Shown here: positions 1-9,498 of the stretch, in pieces
Position numbering within the stretch: the first letter of the stretch is position 1
Layout of the letters: each line of letters starts with the position of its first letter
NCBI GenBank assembly: GCA_023336205.1
Contig: JALQCR010000037.1
Coordinates: forward strand, 1-64,000
Length of the DNA: 64,000 nucleotides
Direction of reading: 5' to 3'
From: Pseudanabaena sp. Salubria-1
GTDB taxonomy: Bacteria > Cyanobacteriota > Cyanobacteriia > Pseudanabaenales > Pseudanabaenaceae
Translations under genes and position numbers: made by a program
The notes under the pieces: model-generated
What the model was told of the DNA's origin: nothing
Database searches by the model: none
What the model saw: the letters and a program-made list of their open reading frames with translations, nothing else

Positions 1-1
1 C

Positions 2-1957
2 CATCTTCGTAATCCCAAACGTGCTGTCTATAACCAGATTACGCCCACGGCAGTTAAAGCAGCGATCGCTAATGCTCATCAGTTAGATTTAAACTTGATT
101 TCTGCTCAGAGAGCGAGACAATGTTTGGATCGGTTGATTGGGTTTAAGGTTTCACCCCTTGTGCGGCGGACAAGTGGCGGTAGCTCGGCTGGTCGGGTGC
201 AGTCGGTGGCTTTGCATATTGTCTGTCAGCGCGAACGGGAGATAACTGCTTTTGTTCCAATTACTTACTGGTCGGTATGGACGGAATATGCTGAAGGCTT
301 CACAGCTTTCTATGCGGGTAGTAGTGAGATTGAGCCTGTACTTGAGGATAATGATGTCACTGATGATGCGGCGGAAGTGAATGCGGAATCTACGGTTGAG
401 TCAAAACGGGTATTGTCGGAAGCAGAAGCGGCAAGAATTATTCAAGTAGCGCGTAATCATCCCCATGTCGTTCGCGAAGCTACGGGTGTCACTGCTCAGA
501 AATCACCGTTGCCGCCGTTCATTACCAGTTCGCTTCAGCAAGCAGCTTCCGTGAGATTAGGGCTATCACCTGAAGAGACGATGAAGGTGGCTCAGGAGTT
601 GTTTGAGGGTGTCGATTTGCCGAACGGTCGCAAGGGTTTGATTACCTATCACCGTACTGATAGCACTAGTCTCGCACCTGAGTTTTGTGCTGAGGTAAAA
701 GAATGGCTATCGAAACACGATCCTGATAATGTCCCTAAGAAAACTACTCGTTATCGCGAACAAGCGAATGCTCAATCTGCCCATGAAGCGATTCGTCCTA
801 CCTATTTGAGTATTACTCCAAAAACGGTGAGAGACCATCTCAGTGCCAAACAGCATCAACTCTATGAGTTAATCTGGCGTAGAGCCGTTGCTTCTCAATG
901 TGCTAATGCTTTGATTCAGAAAAGTCGGGTGATTATTCAGGCTGGTTCGACGCTCTGGCAGACTAGGGGGAGTATTCTCACCTTTGCGGGTTATACGCGC
1001 TATTGGAATGATTTGAGTAAGGATAAACATATTCCTGCGTTAACGAGCGGTCAGACTTTGGCTTTGGCAAATGCGGGGTTTACGCAGAAACAAACTCAAC
1101 CTCCTGCTAGGTATAGCGAGGCAAAGCTAGTACAGGTGCTAGAGCGTCAGGGGGTGGGTAGACCAAGTACTTTTGCAGCGATCGTGAAGACGCTGAAGGA
1201 TCGAACCTATGTGTTACTCAAGGGTAAGGTGCTTGAACCTTCGACTTTGGGGATGTCTACGGATGATGTGTTGCATAAAACTTTCCCTGATTTGCTCAGA
1301 GCCGATTTTACCGCAGGGATGGAGACGACTTTAGATGAAATCTCGGTGGGTAAGTTGGAGTGGCAAAGCTATTTGATTGGTTGGCATCAGTCCTATTTTC
1401 AGCCGATGTTGGTGCGGGCTTATACGAATCTCGGTGCGGATTTACAGCCAAGTAATCGTCAAAATGAGCTTTCGGATGTGGCTTGTCCTGCTTGTAGTCA
1501 TCCTCTCAGTAAGATTCCTTCTAAGAAGGTGAGTGGTGGGCATTTTCTCAAGTGTGAGCATGGCTGTGAGAATCTGGTGATGTTTTGGAGCGATCGCCGT
1601 AATCAGTGGGAGATTCCTCAACCGAAGGGTGAGAATGCAGTGACGGCGGAGGTGACTAGTTTTGCTTGTCCTGTCTGTGGCAAGCCTTTAGCTAAATTTT
1701 CATACAGTAAGGATGGTGTGGATAAGGTGATGTTGAAGTGTGCGGATGTTCAGGCGCGGCAACGTAAGGATCATGCGGAGGTGGTCTTTTTCTGGTCTTC
1801 TCAGGAGAAGTGGTGGTCGAAGAAGTTTGGTGATCTGGATGAGGCGGCTAAGCCGAATTTGGGTAAGGTTGCTACTGGGAAAGAGAAGAAAGCTGCTCAG
1901 GGGAAGCCGAAGCGATCGAGTAAAGTGGCTAAGCCTAGTCCTAAAAAGTTGTCTTGA
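2..1957 (+). CDS. topA: DNA topoisomerase I (type IA), 3' part, runs off left edge
   Basis: Type IA topoisomerase relaxes negatively supercoiled DNA through a 5'-phosphotyrosine intermediate. The reading frame is open from the first base of the window, and codons before any possible start already match the family (a KRAVYNQIT-like stretch, then NLISAQRARQCLDRLIGFKVSPL), so the N-terminal Toprim domain lies outside. The active-site motif ITYHRTDS is present, with the catalytic Tyr codon at 647-649. The C-terminal third carries two zinc-ribbon-like modules, CPAC...CEHGC (about 1483-1575) and CPVC...C (about 1669-1740), followed by a Lys/Ser-rich basic tail. The family is certain. Whether it is the housekeeping copy or an accessory, plasmid-type copy cannot be told from this fragment. 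Confidence 0.95.
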   Translation, partial: HLRNPKRAVYNQITPTAVKAAIANAHQLDLNLISAQRARQCLDRLIGFKVSPLVRRTSGGSSAGRVQSVALHIVCQREREITAFVPITYWSVWTEYAEGFTAFYAGSSEIEPVLEDNDVTDDAAEVNAESTVESKRVLSEAEAARIIQVARNHPHVVREATGVTAQKSPLPPFITSSLQQAASVRLGLSPEETMKVAQELFEGVDLPNGRKGLITYHRTDSTSLAPEFCAEVKEWLSKHDPDNVPKKTTRYREQANAQSAHEAIRPTYLSITPKTVRDHLSAKQHQLYELIWRRAVASQCANALIQKSRVIIQAGSTLWQTRGSILTFAGYTRYWNDLSKDKHIPALTSGQTLALANAGFTQKQTQPPARYSEAKLVQVLERQGVGRPSTFAAIVKTLKDRTYVLLKGKVLEPSTLGMSTDDVLHKTFPDLLRADFTAGMETTLDEISVGKLEWQSYLIGWHQSYFQPMLVRAYTNLGADLQPSNRQNELSDVACPACSHPLSKIPSKKVSGGHFLKCEHGCENLVMFWSDRRNQWEIPQPKGENAVTAEVTSFACPVCGKPLAKFSYSKDGVDKVMLKCADVQARQRKDHAEVVFFWSSQEKWWSKKFGDLDEAAKPNLGKVATGKEKKAAQGKPKRSSKVAKPSPKKLS

Positions 1958-1971
1958 TAAGCAGGGCATTG

Positions 1972-2361
1972 TTAAGGTGTTGGAGCAGGTTGAATGTGCT
2001 TTCCAGCATAGAAAACAATTACTTTTAATTGAGTTTCATCGGGAACGTAAAATACTCTATCTCCCCCAGTCACTTCATATTCCCATACGCCGCTATATTT
2101 TTTGCCTTTTAACGGAAACACCCGTCCAGGCTGTCTCGTTATTGGTGCTGTCTGTAGGTCTTTGTAGCAACGTCTGGCGTTTTCAGGATTTCGCTGGATC
2201 AGGGCTTCCCAATCTCGATTTATGCGACGATTTTTAGCTACTACTAGCCAAATAGTTTCTATCTTGGGTGTATTAGAAGTCTCAGGTGAATCAGGAGTTG
2301 TCAGCTTTACTTCTGGTGGTTCGATATTTTCGTTTATCTCTTCGGTAATGTTTTCTGACAT
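1972..2361 (-). CDS. RelE/ParE-like toxin (type II toxin-antitoxin)
   Basis: This 129-residue protein has an N-terminal acidic, low-complexity extension of about 38 residues. It is followed by a compact RelE-fold-like domain: WEALIQRNPENARRCYKDL, then a Gly/Lys-rich turn, VWEYEVTGGDRVFYVPD and a final strand KVIVFYAGKH. RelE-fold toxins of this shape usually cleave mRNA on the ribosome. The gene starts one base after the stop of the upstream Phd-like gene, so the two are almost certainly co-transcribed and autoregulated. The acidic extension is unusual for such a small toxin. The family is inferred from fold pattern and context, and the target is unknown. Confidence 0.7.
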   Translation of the reverse strand: MSENITEEINENIEPPEVKLTTPDSPETSNTPKIETIWLVVAKNRRINRDWEALIQRNPENARRCYKDLQTAPITRQPGRVFPLKGKKYSGVWEYEVTGGDRVFYVPDETQLKVIVFYAGKHIQPAPTP

Positions 2362-2362
2362 A

Positions 2363-2821
2363 TCAAGATTGCTTGATTTGAGTAAAGGCTGCTTCTAGTT
2401 CTGGATTGGAGATCGCTAAGGCGCTCTCATACCATTCATGGATAATTGCTTCTAATTCATTCCATGCCTTATCGAAATTTTTTGTTTCTTGTAAGGAAAC
2501 TGAGCGATAGGCTGAGATCACTTCGTTAATAAATTCATTCAATTCGTCTGCGTCAAATGCTCCAAGCCAACCATAGGGATGCTCTGCGCCAATTTTTTGG
2601 TTTAGCAATAAACGGAAGGCTGTATTGAGAAGTTCGACAATTTCGCGGCTATGTTGGGCGGTTTTTACAAATAGAGCTACGTCTTCTCGCCGTAGTAGGG
2701 CAAAAGATTGGTCATTGCGGGTAATGGTGATGGGATGTTCTAGGGCTTTGTCTAAGATTCTGCCTGGTTGACGGTTTAGCTCGGTGGCTGTGACTAGTTC
2801 ATCTGAGTAAATGGAGTTCAT
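2363..2821 (-). CDS. Phd/YefM-like antitoxin
   Basis: This 152-residue protein has an N-terminal region with the Phd/YefM pattern: TATELNRQPGRILDKALEHP, then ITITRNDQSFALLRREDVA. This fold binds the operator and folds back on the partner toxin through the C-terminal part. The protein is longer than a typical Phd (about 80 residues). The extra C-terminal half is helical and acidic and may be the toxin-neutralising arm. It lies immediately upstream of the RelE-like gene on the same strand, in the usual antitoxin-first order. Confidence 0.75.
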   Translation of the reverse strand: MNSIYSDELVTATELNRQPGRILDKALEHPITITRNDQSFALLRREDVALFVKTAQHSREIVELLNTAFRLLLNQKIGAEHPYGWLGAFDADELNEFINEVISAYRSVSLQETKNFDKAWNELEAIIHEWYESALAISNPELEAAFTQIKQS

Positions 2822-3136
2822 AGTTTTTTGGTCAACAGTTTTATTTGAGCGTGTGGGAAAATTGTGGTGATTATTTGGGAGAGTGTAATATGAATGTACG
2901 TACTATTCTACGTTGTTTGTTTTCTAAGTCAATGGTAAGCTATTTTCTAAGTTCTGAAATTTAAAGGATAAATCAGGGCTTGGGAGTTGTGGTTACTGAG
3001 AAGCAGGTTAGAGTTTTGTCTTGAGATATTTATTTAGATAAGCTAGTCCGAAAAAGTTGCCTTGATCATATTGTTTGACAAAAATTGGCAATATTTGCCA
3101 TAATTGAATAGTCAGAAATATACATAACTACTAGCT
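2822..3136. other. Intergenic region between two divergent toxin-antitoxin operons
   Basis: About 315 bp lie between the start of the Phd-like gene (minus strand) and the start of parD (plus strand). The stretch is AT-rich and must hold both promoters and the operators that these autoregulated systems use. A short near-palindrome around 2894-2912 (AATGTACGTACTATTCTACG) could be an operator. I see no open reading frame, RNA gene or repeat here. Confidence 0.4.
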
Positions 3137-3388
3137 ATGACTACAGTAAATATCTCTGTTCCTGATTCTATGAAGACTTTTATAGATGAGCAGGTTGCTA
3201 AGGGTGGCTACAGTACTACGAGTGAATATATTCGGCAGTTGCTGCGTCAAGAGGCGGAGAGGGTTGCTCAAGCGCGGCTAGAAACTTTGCTGTTAGAGGG
3301 TTTGGATAGTGGTGAGGCGATCGAGATCAATGATGATTGGTGGCAACAAAAACGGATTCAACTTCTTGAGAGACTTCGCAAAAAGTAA
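3137..3388 (+). CDS. parD: ParD-family antitoxin (ribbon-helix-helix)
   Basis: This 83-residue protein begins TTVNISVPDSMKTFIDEQV and continues YSTTSEYIRQLLRQEAER, the ribbon-helix-helix DNA-binding fold of ParD antitoxins. The remaining acidic tail (EAIEINDDWWQQKR) is the part expected to wrap the ParE toxin. Its stop codon overlaps the parE start in TAATG, so the pair is translationally coupled. Expected role: neutralise ParE and repress its own promoter. Confidence 0.88.
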   Translation: MTTVNISVPDSMKTFIDEQVAKGGYSTTSEYIRQLLRQEAERVAQARLETLLLEGLDSGEAIEINDDWWQQKRIQLLERLRKK

Positions 3389-3711
3389 TGACTAGAAGAA
3401 TTTTAATTAGACCGAGGGCTAGTGTTGACCTTGATGAGCAGTTTGCTTATATTGCTGAGGATAATTTTGATGCTGCTTTGAATTTTTTCGATGCTGCGAG
3501 ACAGACTTTTTCACAGTTGGCGCAATTACCTAGCATTGGGAGTATTTACGATGTTAAAAATCCGCGTCTGATTGGTTTGCGGAAATGGTCAGTGAAGGGG
3601 TTTAATAAGCATCTCATTTTCTATTTAGATCGGAATGATTGCATTGAGATTGTTAGGATTATTCATGCTGCAAGGGATGTTTTACAGGTTTTAGCAGAAG
3701 AAGATGTTTAA
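3388..3711 (+). CDS. parE: ParE-family toxin
   Basis: This 107-residue RelE/ParE-superfamily toxin has the pattern ILIRPRASVDLDEQFAYIAE, then AALNFFDAARQTFSQLAQLPSIGS, then LRKWSVKGFNKHLIFYLD and a final IVRIIHAARDVLQVL. ParE toxins typically poison DNA gyrase. The start overlaps the parD stop by one base, the standard antitoxin-toxin order. Length and motif order are complete, so the pair is probably functional. Confidence 0.88.
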   Translation: MTRRILIRPRASVDLDEQFAYIAEDNFDAALNFFDAARQTFSQLAQLPSIGSIYDVKNPRLIGLRKWSVKGFNKHLIFYLDRNDCIEIVRIIHAARDVLQVLAEEDV

Positions 3712-4195
3712 GATAATCAACTTTCTCAACTCAAATTATTTTTCAAAATGGAATATCATCATAGTCATATTCATCTGGCTGTAATTGCTCGAAATTATCA
3801 AAGATACAAGTCCAATTGCCATTATTGGCTACATAGGAAGCTAGAGGTTGTTCTTGTTCATTGCAAAAATTTACTTCAATTCCGTTAGCTTGAGAACTCC
3901 AATTGCGTTGGGTTAAATATGGCAAACGTGAGCTATCGGCTAAGAATTTATCGACTGACTCAACTTTATTCCAAGATCTTGATGTGCCATTCCATTTAAA
4001 GCCGTCAGATCCTAGTAACTCTCTAATATTCCATGTGCCGCTTGTTCCTCGTCCTTTTTGATTGGTGACTTCGATGGTAATAAAGCGAGTTTCTATGGTA
4101 GGGACTGGATAATCTTTCCAATCTAGCTCTTGCAGTTGCATTTTACTGGTTAAGCCTGCAACGAATGGTGACATTTTGAAACTATCTATGACTAT

Positions 4196-5285
4196 TAGGA
4201 CTTACGCAAGAGCCATAGGGATAGAAGGATGCTTGAGTTGGGATTTTAAATAATCAGACAAAAGTCCAAATTTAAGTTGGTAGATAGTGTTACCAACTTG
4301 AAAAGCTAAACGCTTAAGATGATGCCAAACAAGCATGGCACAGGCGATATGATTACGCTGAATTCTGGACTTGCGGCACTGGCAAGCCTGAATACCCGTC
4401 AATTGTTTGAGTTCACGATGAAATTCCTCAATATTCCACCTAATGGAGCAAATAGCTTGTGCTTCAGGGGTATAGTCTTGAGTTAAGTCGTTAGTCACGA
4501 CATATTCTGTCCTGCTGGAAGAAACAGTGACCCAGAATAGTTTCACCTTTTTGTCTTTGGGGAATTTATTGATTTTGATCAATTTCCCCTGCAATAATTC
4601 TTGCTCAGACCAAGTTAGCTGGTCAATCCGCTTATATTTTTCTACTCCACCACTATCATCGACTAAACGATTCGACTTGAGTGGACAGTAATAGATCTTA
4701 CCGAGGTTATCAATTTCTGCCATTAATCTTTGCGTGGCATACCAACTATCCATCAACACGGTTTGAAAGGGTAGTTGTTTGCTATAGACTAATCCTTGCA
4801 ACATATCGGATACATGGTCTAGTTTGCTTTTACCATCGCCTTTGGGGTCATAAATCCGATAGTCTACTAGCCAAAATTCATGCCGTTTGAAATTGACATA
4901 GATACAGGTGACTATCCCGATTCCTTGGACAACTCCATGCTCGTTACCACTGTATTGTCTTTGTGCCATCTCAATCTGCTTAGCATGACGTTTGTCTAAA
5001 ACTGTGTCATCAAACAGCACGTACATGTACTTGGCTTCATCGGTAACGATAGTTGGTTCTACATTTTGCCAGAGTATCCTTGGGGTTAGTTTTTGTCCTC
5101 TCATGTATCGGTTGATTTGGTCGTGACTGTATCCCTCTATGTGTTCAGCTAAGTTTGTGATCGTATAGTTTATCTGGCTACTCAGTAGATACTGGCAATA
5201 GTCTAAGGTGCTAAATTTCTTTGACATTTGGCTTTGCCTAACTCTTCTTCTTTTTTACCTCTTTTTGCGCGTTGCGTAAGTCCTA
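4196..5285 (-). mobile_element. IS701-like insertion sequence inside the helicase gene
   Basis: The element is 1090 bp with perfect 14-bp terminal inverted repeats TAGGACTTACGCAA at 4196-4209 and 5272-5285. The flanking sequence ACTAT is repeated at 4191-4195 and 5286-5290 as the target duplication. The exact boundary could move by one base, because the terminal T/A can be assigned to either side. It holds one intact transposase gene in the same orientation as the interrupted helicase. The perfect ends, intact gene and exactly restorable target suggest a recent insertion. I saw no second copy in this window. Confidence 0.9.
4202..5227 (-). CDS. IS701-like DDE transposase
   Basis: This 341-residue transposase shows the DDE pattern of this IS4-superfamily group: first Asp in YVLFDDTVLDKRHAKQIE, second in TVLMDSWYATQRLMAEI, and the catalytic Glu in IRWNIEEFHRELKQLTGIQA. 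The C-terminal stretch after CQCRKSRIQRNHIACAMLVW is also typical. The gene fills almost the entire element and is uninterrupted, so it should be active. The stop codon lies within the terminal repeat region at the 4202 end. Confidence 0.9.
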   Translation of the reverse strand: MSKKFSTLDYCQYLLSSQINYTITNLAEHIEGYSHDQINRYMRGQKLTPRILWQNVEPTIVTDEAKYMYVLFDDTVLDKRHAKQIEMAQRQYSGNEHGVVQGIGIVTCIYVNFKRHEFWLVDYRIYDPKGDGKSKLDHVSDMLQGLVYSKQLPFQTVLMDSWYATQRLMAEIDNLGKIYYCPLKSNRLVDDSGGVEKYKRIDQLTWSEQELLQGKLIKINKFPKDKKVKLFWVTVSSSRTEYVVTNDLTQDYTPEAQAICSIRWNIEEFHRELKQLTGIQACQCRKSRIQRNHIACAMLVWHHLKRLAFQVGNTIYQLKFGLLSDYLKSQLKHPSIPMALA

Positions 5286-7496
5286 ACTATGTATAATTCT
5301 TCCTTGGCACGGGTGAGGGCAACATAAAACAGGCGGCGATCGTCTTCGAGTAATTTGTTTTCATCATCGCCAAAAATGCGGAAAAAGATTGAACTAGGAT
5401 GAATAGTGGGATATTTGTAAGCATCGAGAATGATTACTGCTTGTCGTTCTTTGCCTTTGTATTTATGGGTTGTGGAAATTTCGATTAATTGTTCTAAATC
5501 TCCGACTAAATTAAGTTTTTTGAGAATATATTTACGAAATTCATCTAATTTTTTGATTTTATAATCTACGCCTTGCAAGGTATTTGTCTTGCTGAGTAGA
5601 GCAATTTGTTTGCCATCTTGGATGAGTTTACCCGTGAGGCGAATAATTGCGGCGGTTAGGTCATCATAGCCATATTCTTTTTCTTCGATCGCAGTCATTT
5701 GAAATTTCGCAATGTTCACAAGCTGAATTTTGCCTTGTAATTGCGTAGATGGTTTGGCGGGTATGCCTTTATCCGTCATCAACTGATTACCGATTTCCAC
5801 AATCTGCGAACCTGATCGATAATTGGTGGTGATCGGTAAGGTGTGAGATGGCTTGAATATTTGGGTAAAGTTTTCGTAATAGTGCAAGTCTGCACCAGCA
5901 AAGCCATTGATGGCTTGCCAATTGTCACCAACACAGAAAAACAGAGCTTCGGGATTTTGTTTTCTGATGGCTGTAATGAGGTTATGAAAGAGCAAAGAAA
6001 AGTCTTGATATTCATCAATCATGATGTATTTAAGATCTTTCAAGTCGCCGCGAAATTTGCTGCTCAAAAATACGGTATTACCTTCATCTACAACTTTTGC
6101 GGCTCTTTGCATCAGCCCATCAAAGTCTTCTTCCCCTGTCTGTTGGAGGCGATCTAAATAGGAGATATAAAAATTCTGGGCTAAATCCAAAAATTTAAAC
6201 TCTGGTTCGCTTGTTTGAGGATTAGATTTAAAATAACACTCAATTTTTTCGCTCAGTTGGTTAGGAGTCAGGCATTGCTTGCGACAACGCCCGATAAATT
6301 GGGTCATGGATTTCGTAAAGTCATCTATGGCACGGTCTTTAATCCTTTCCCAGATTTCTGAAGTACTGAGATGATTAAGCTCAAGACCTAAACGTGTGAG
6401 TTTCTCGCGCAAATGGTTTTCCATTGCTTCGCGTCCATGTTGTTTTAAAATTTTTGGATTTAACTCAACAAAGAAATAGTCAAATTGGTTTTGCCAATAA
6501 CGTCGCTTTTCTTGTGATTGTTCGTCATAGTTGGGATCGCCTTGCAGTCCAAAGTATTCGATTACAATACCTTTTTGGTGCTTTACTTCTTTTAAAATCG
6601 TAAAGTCGGGATGATAATTAATGCTATTCCACCAAAAGTTCTTTTCATATTTAAATGGAATATCATGCTCAAATAGAAAATCTGCAATAATTTTTTCTCC
6701 GAAAGATTTATACTCCCAGCCATCAATACCCATGTAGTTTAATGAGCGTCGATATGCAATCATTTCTTCTTCGGTTAAATCATATCCACCTTCAACAATA
6801 TCAAGCCAAGCATTTTTAAATGCAGCTATCATTAGAGACTGAATTTGTTCAGAATAATCTGGATGTCTTATGTATTCATCAATGACACTTTGCAAGCTAC
6901 GACTCTTTCTTTGTTGACCATCTGGCTCATCAAAAATCAATGTTTCATCAGGGTGTACCAAGTGATAAGCCAGTGAATGGAAAGTCATGGCATAGGGAAG
7001 ATCATTCTGTAAATGTTTTTGAAGTCTAGTTCTAATTTCTTGAGCAGCTTTCTTGTTAAATGCCAATAGCAAGATTTCAGAAGGTTTAATACCACAATGT
7101 TTTTGTAAAAAGATGGCACGGTTAACTAGTGTGGATGTTTTGCCACTGCCAGCCCTTGCAATTACTTGGACATGACTATTAACTGAGCCAATTGCTAGAG
7201 ATTGCTCTAGGTCTGGCGTATTATTTAAATTGTTTCTAATCCATTGTTGTACCAATTTTTGCTTAACATCTTTATATTCTTCTAAATTAATATAATTTCT
7301 ATATTGGCTTTGGTAGATTATATTTGCAGATAAAAAATTTTCTTGCATTGCAATATTTAATCTAGGTTTGTATAAATCAGACAATCTTCGCAAATAAGGC
7401 TCATCTGGGTTTGAGGGGTAAATGGTACAGTATCGATACAATTATTGGCGACATGGTAGGGCTGTAACTGTTGCTCCGAGAGGATTCTGATTACTA

Positions 7497-8591
7497 TTAG
7501 CTGTGCTTATCCCCATGAACCCAGAAGAGCCGCAAATAAAAATTACGCTCTGCTTGATATTCCTTTAGAGTAATAATTTCAGCACATTGACTGTGATAAA
7601 AACTTTCAGCATCTTCAAATTGATATCTCTCCCAGAAATTCTTGAGTTGATTCATCAACCTAGATTTCTTTAAGTTACGAAATTTGCTTAAATAAAAATC
7701 ACACTTTGCTTGATATTCCTTTAAAGCAATAATTTCAGCACATTGACTGTGATAAAAACCTTCTGCATCTTCAAATTGATATCTCTCCCAGAAATGCTTG
7801 AGTTGATTCATCAACCTATCTCTTTGTAAGTTATGAAACTGGTTTAAGTAAAGGTTAAGCTCTCTTCGATATTCTTCTTGAGTGATAACTTCAGTACATT
7901 TTTCTTGATAGAAGTTTTTTGCATCTTCAAATTGAAATCGTTCAAGAAAATATCTTAGGTCAGTCATCAAGTTAGACTTTTGCAAGTAGCGAAATCTTTT
8001 TAAATATATATTACGATCTCTTTCGTATTCTTGTAGAGTAATAATCTCATTACACTGATTATGATAAAACTTTTCTGCGTTTTCAAATTGAAATTCTTCA
8101 AGAAGATGTCTAAGTTCGATCGTCAAAGTTTTACGGAAGTTAGATATATATATTTCACGCTTTGCTCGATATTCTATTAAAGAGATATATTTTCTAGAAT
8201 TTTGCTGTAATATATCTGCTTCTCTAAATAATTTCTTTTTTAGTAAGTCTTCTAATTGCACCCAACAATCTTGTTTGCGAGTAACTATTTGAGAAATTTC
8301 TTCAGGCGTAAATCGTGAATCGATTGCTTGTGTTAAAGATTTACTTAGATCAATATCTATAAAATAGTCAAGTAAGTATGACCAATCCCATTTTGCCTTA
8401 CCTAAATGAATACATACGCTGTCAACATCTGTGATTGTTCTCCATGTTCCGTCTTTATGTTGGATTTCTCCCCCTATAGCTTTTTTAAGTCTATCTACAT
8501 CACCATATGCATATTCATAAAAAAGCAATAATAAATATTTCATATTCTTAAATCTTGCTCTCCAACAAATCCTAAAATACTTATAACTCAA
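7497..8591 (-). CDS. Unknown protein with four 52-residue tandem repeats
   Basis: This 364-residue protein may start at the internal ATG at 8543, which leaves MKYLLLLFYEYAYGD at the N-terminus. Residues 1-110 are non-repetitive. From about residue 160 there are four copies of a 52-residue unit with the signature FEDA-x-x-FYHSQCAEII-x-LKEY, and a degenerate fifth unit lies at about 112-159. Each unit looks like two helices with an invariant Cys. The last two units are nearly identical at DNA level. The gene lies 19 bp downstream of the papain-like protease gene on the same strand and is probably co-transcribed. I do not recognise the family. A helical-repeat scaffold or a substrate/inhibitor of the neighbouring protease are both possible. 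Confidence 0.6.
   Translation of the reverse strand: MSYKYFRICWRARFKNMKYLLLLFYEYAYGDVDRLKKAIGGEIQHKDGTWRTITDVDSVCIHLGKAKWDWSYLLDYFIDIDLSKSLTQAIDSRFTPEEISQIVTRKQDCWVQLEDLLKKKLFREADILQQNSRKYISLIEYRAKREIYISNFRKTLTIELRHLLEEFQFENAEKFYHNQCNEIITLQEYERDRNIYLKRFRYLQKSNLMTDLRYFLERFQFEDAKNFYQEKCTEVITQEEYRRELNLYLNQFHNLQRDRLMNQLKHFWERYQFEDAEGFYHSQCAEIIALKEYQAKCDFYLSKFRNLKKSRLMNQLKNFWERYQFEDAESFYHSQCAEIITLKEYQAERNFYLRLFWVHGDKHS
7524..8114 (-). repeat. 156-bp tandem repeat array inside the gene
   Basis: Four in-frame units of 156 bp (52 codons) follow one another, the last slightly truncated. For example, TTGAGTTGATTCATCAACC occurs at about 7642 and 7798, exactly 156 bp apart. The units at the 3' end of the gene are the most alike, pointing to recent duplication there. 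Copy number could vary between strains. Confidence 0.85.
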
Positions 8592-8609
8592 ATACTAATC
8601 GTTATATAA

Positions 8610-9236
8610 TCATGCCTCATAAATTCGGATACTAGCTAAGAATAATGTTTTATCCCATTCCTCGGCGCTTAAAATTCTTCGACCTGCATTAGGACATGGA
8701 TCTCTCACTACTGCATCAGTTACTATACTTCTCCCATCTGTTAACCAACGCAATGAAGTAAGTACCATCGCATGATCTTTCCTTCCTATGATCAGTGGCA
8801 TATTTTGCGATAAATCTTGGATGGCTATCCCCAAATTAGCCCATAGTGCATCACCTGAAACTAAAATTTTTTGTCCATTAGCGGCATCTGCTGTCACTAG
8901 ATTAGCAGGTAGAGCAGCATTACTTGCGACTAAAAATCTTCGTCCATAAACATCAACCCAATCCCTATTCAAATTTGAAAGAATCTCACTAAGGTCTGCT
9001 GGACGATTAACAACTGTTCCCCATGTTTGCCTCACAATATCTGCTTGAGGAACAATATAGCCATAACATCGGAATACCGTTTCTATACAAGCAGCCCAAC
9101 ACCATTGATTTAGGTGCTGACCACCAACCGCCGAAGCTGCGTTAGATGCTATTAATGGATCAATACCTACTTCACATAGCCAAAGTAAGCCACTACCTTT
9201 ATCTGATGAAATTTTTATAAATTCATGGTATTTCAT
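8610..9236 (-). CDS. Papain-like cysteine protease (AvrRpt2/C39-like)
   Basis: This 208-residue protein has the nucleophile motif NQWCWAACIETVFRCYG (Cys46 within QWCW), a His in RKDHAMVLT (His155) and an Asp in VVRDPCPNAGRR (Asp179), in the order of a papain-fold Cys-His-Asp triad. The QWCW-AA motif is typical of AvrRpt2-like and Peptidase_C39_2 proteins. There is no clear signal peptide, although residues 14-21 are moderately hydrophobic. It precedes the 52-residue-repeat gene in the same orientation. Such proteases act as secreted or conflict effectors or as bacteriocin-type processing enzymes. Which applies here is not visible. Confidence 0.7.
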   Translation of the reverse strand: MKYHEFIKISSDKGSGLLWLCEVGIDPLIASNAASAVGGQHLNQWCWAACIETVFRCYGYIVPQADIVRQTWGTVVNRPADLSEILSNLNRDWVDVYGRRFLVASNAALPANLVTADAANGQKILVSGDALWANLGIAIQDLSQNMPLIIGRKDHAMVLTSLRWLTDGRSIVTDAVVRDPCPNAGRRILSAEEWDKTLFLASIRIYEA

Positions 9237-9498
9237 TTTTTTAATAGCTCATGGTTAAGTTATCTTCTATAAGTGATATTCATTATAGCTTTACGCTATA
9301 TGTAGTGGTGTAATCTCAATTAATGGCTTTTAAGCACTTGTAATAGATCTAACTTAGCTTGCCTTATTAAAGGAATTACACCCAGCACTAAACCCACAAT
9401 CATCAATAAACCCAAAAATGGTTACGGAACTGTAAGCGATCGCTACTCGCAATAAGCATAAAATAACTACAAACACAGGACTAAGTTAGTCCCTACCC

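Larger units (their letters stand above)
3743..7441 (-). pseudogene. UvrD/Rep-type SF1 helicase with nuclease-like insert, split by an IS
   Basis: The 5' part (7441 down to 5286) has Walker A ARAGSGKTST near residue 95, a helicase-IV-like PD-(D/E)XK insert (GEKIIADFLFEHDIPFKYEK ... PDFTI ... IEYFG), Walker B DEYQDFS and motif VI FYVALTRAKEELYIV. It then runs into the terminal repeat of an IS701-like element and ends nine foreign residues later. The 3' part continues at 4190 down to 3743 with MSPFVAGLTSKMQLQELD, the usual helicase tail. Removing the element and one copy of the 5-bp duplication rejoins the frame exactly as LYIV-IDSFK-MSPFVAGL, giving about 867 residues. So this was one intact gene. 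The first residues start at a TTG, and the true start is uncertain. All helicase motifs remain in the larger piece, so partial activity cannot be excluded. Confidence 0.9.

Noticed and set aside
1740..2237. 165-codon plus-strand frame over the end of topA and the RelE-like gene
   Set aside because: It overlaps two well-supported genes in other frames and its translation has no recognisable pattern.
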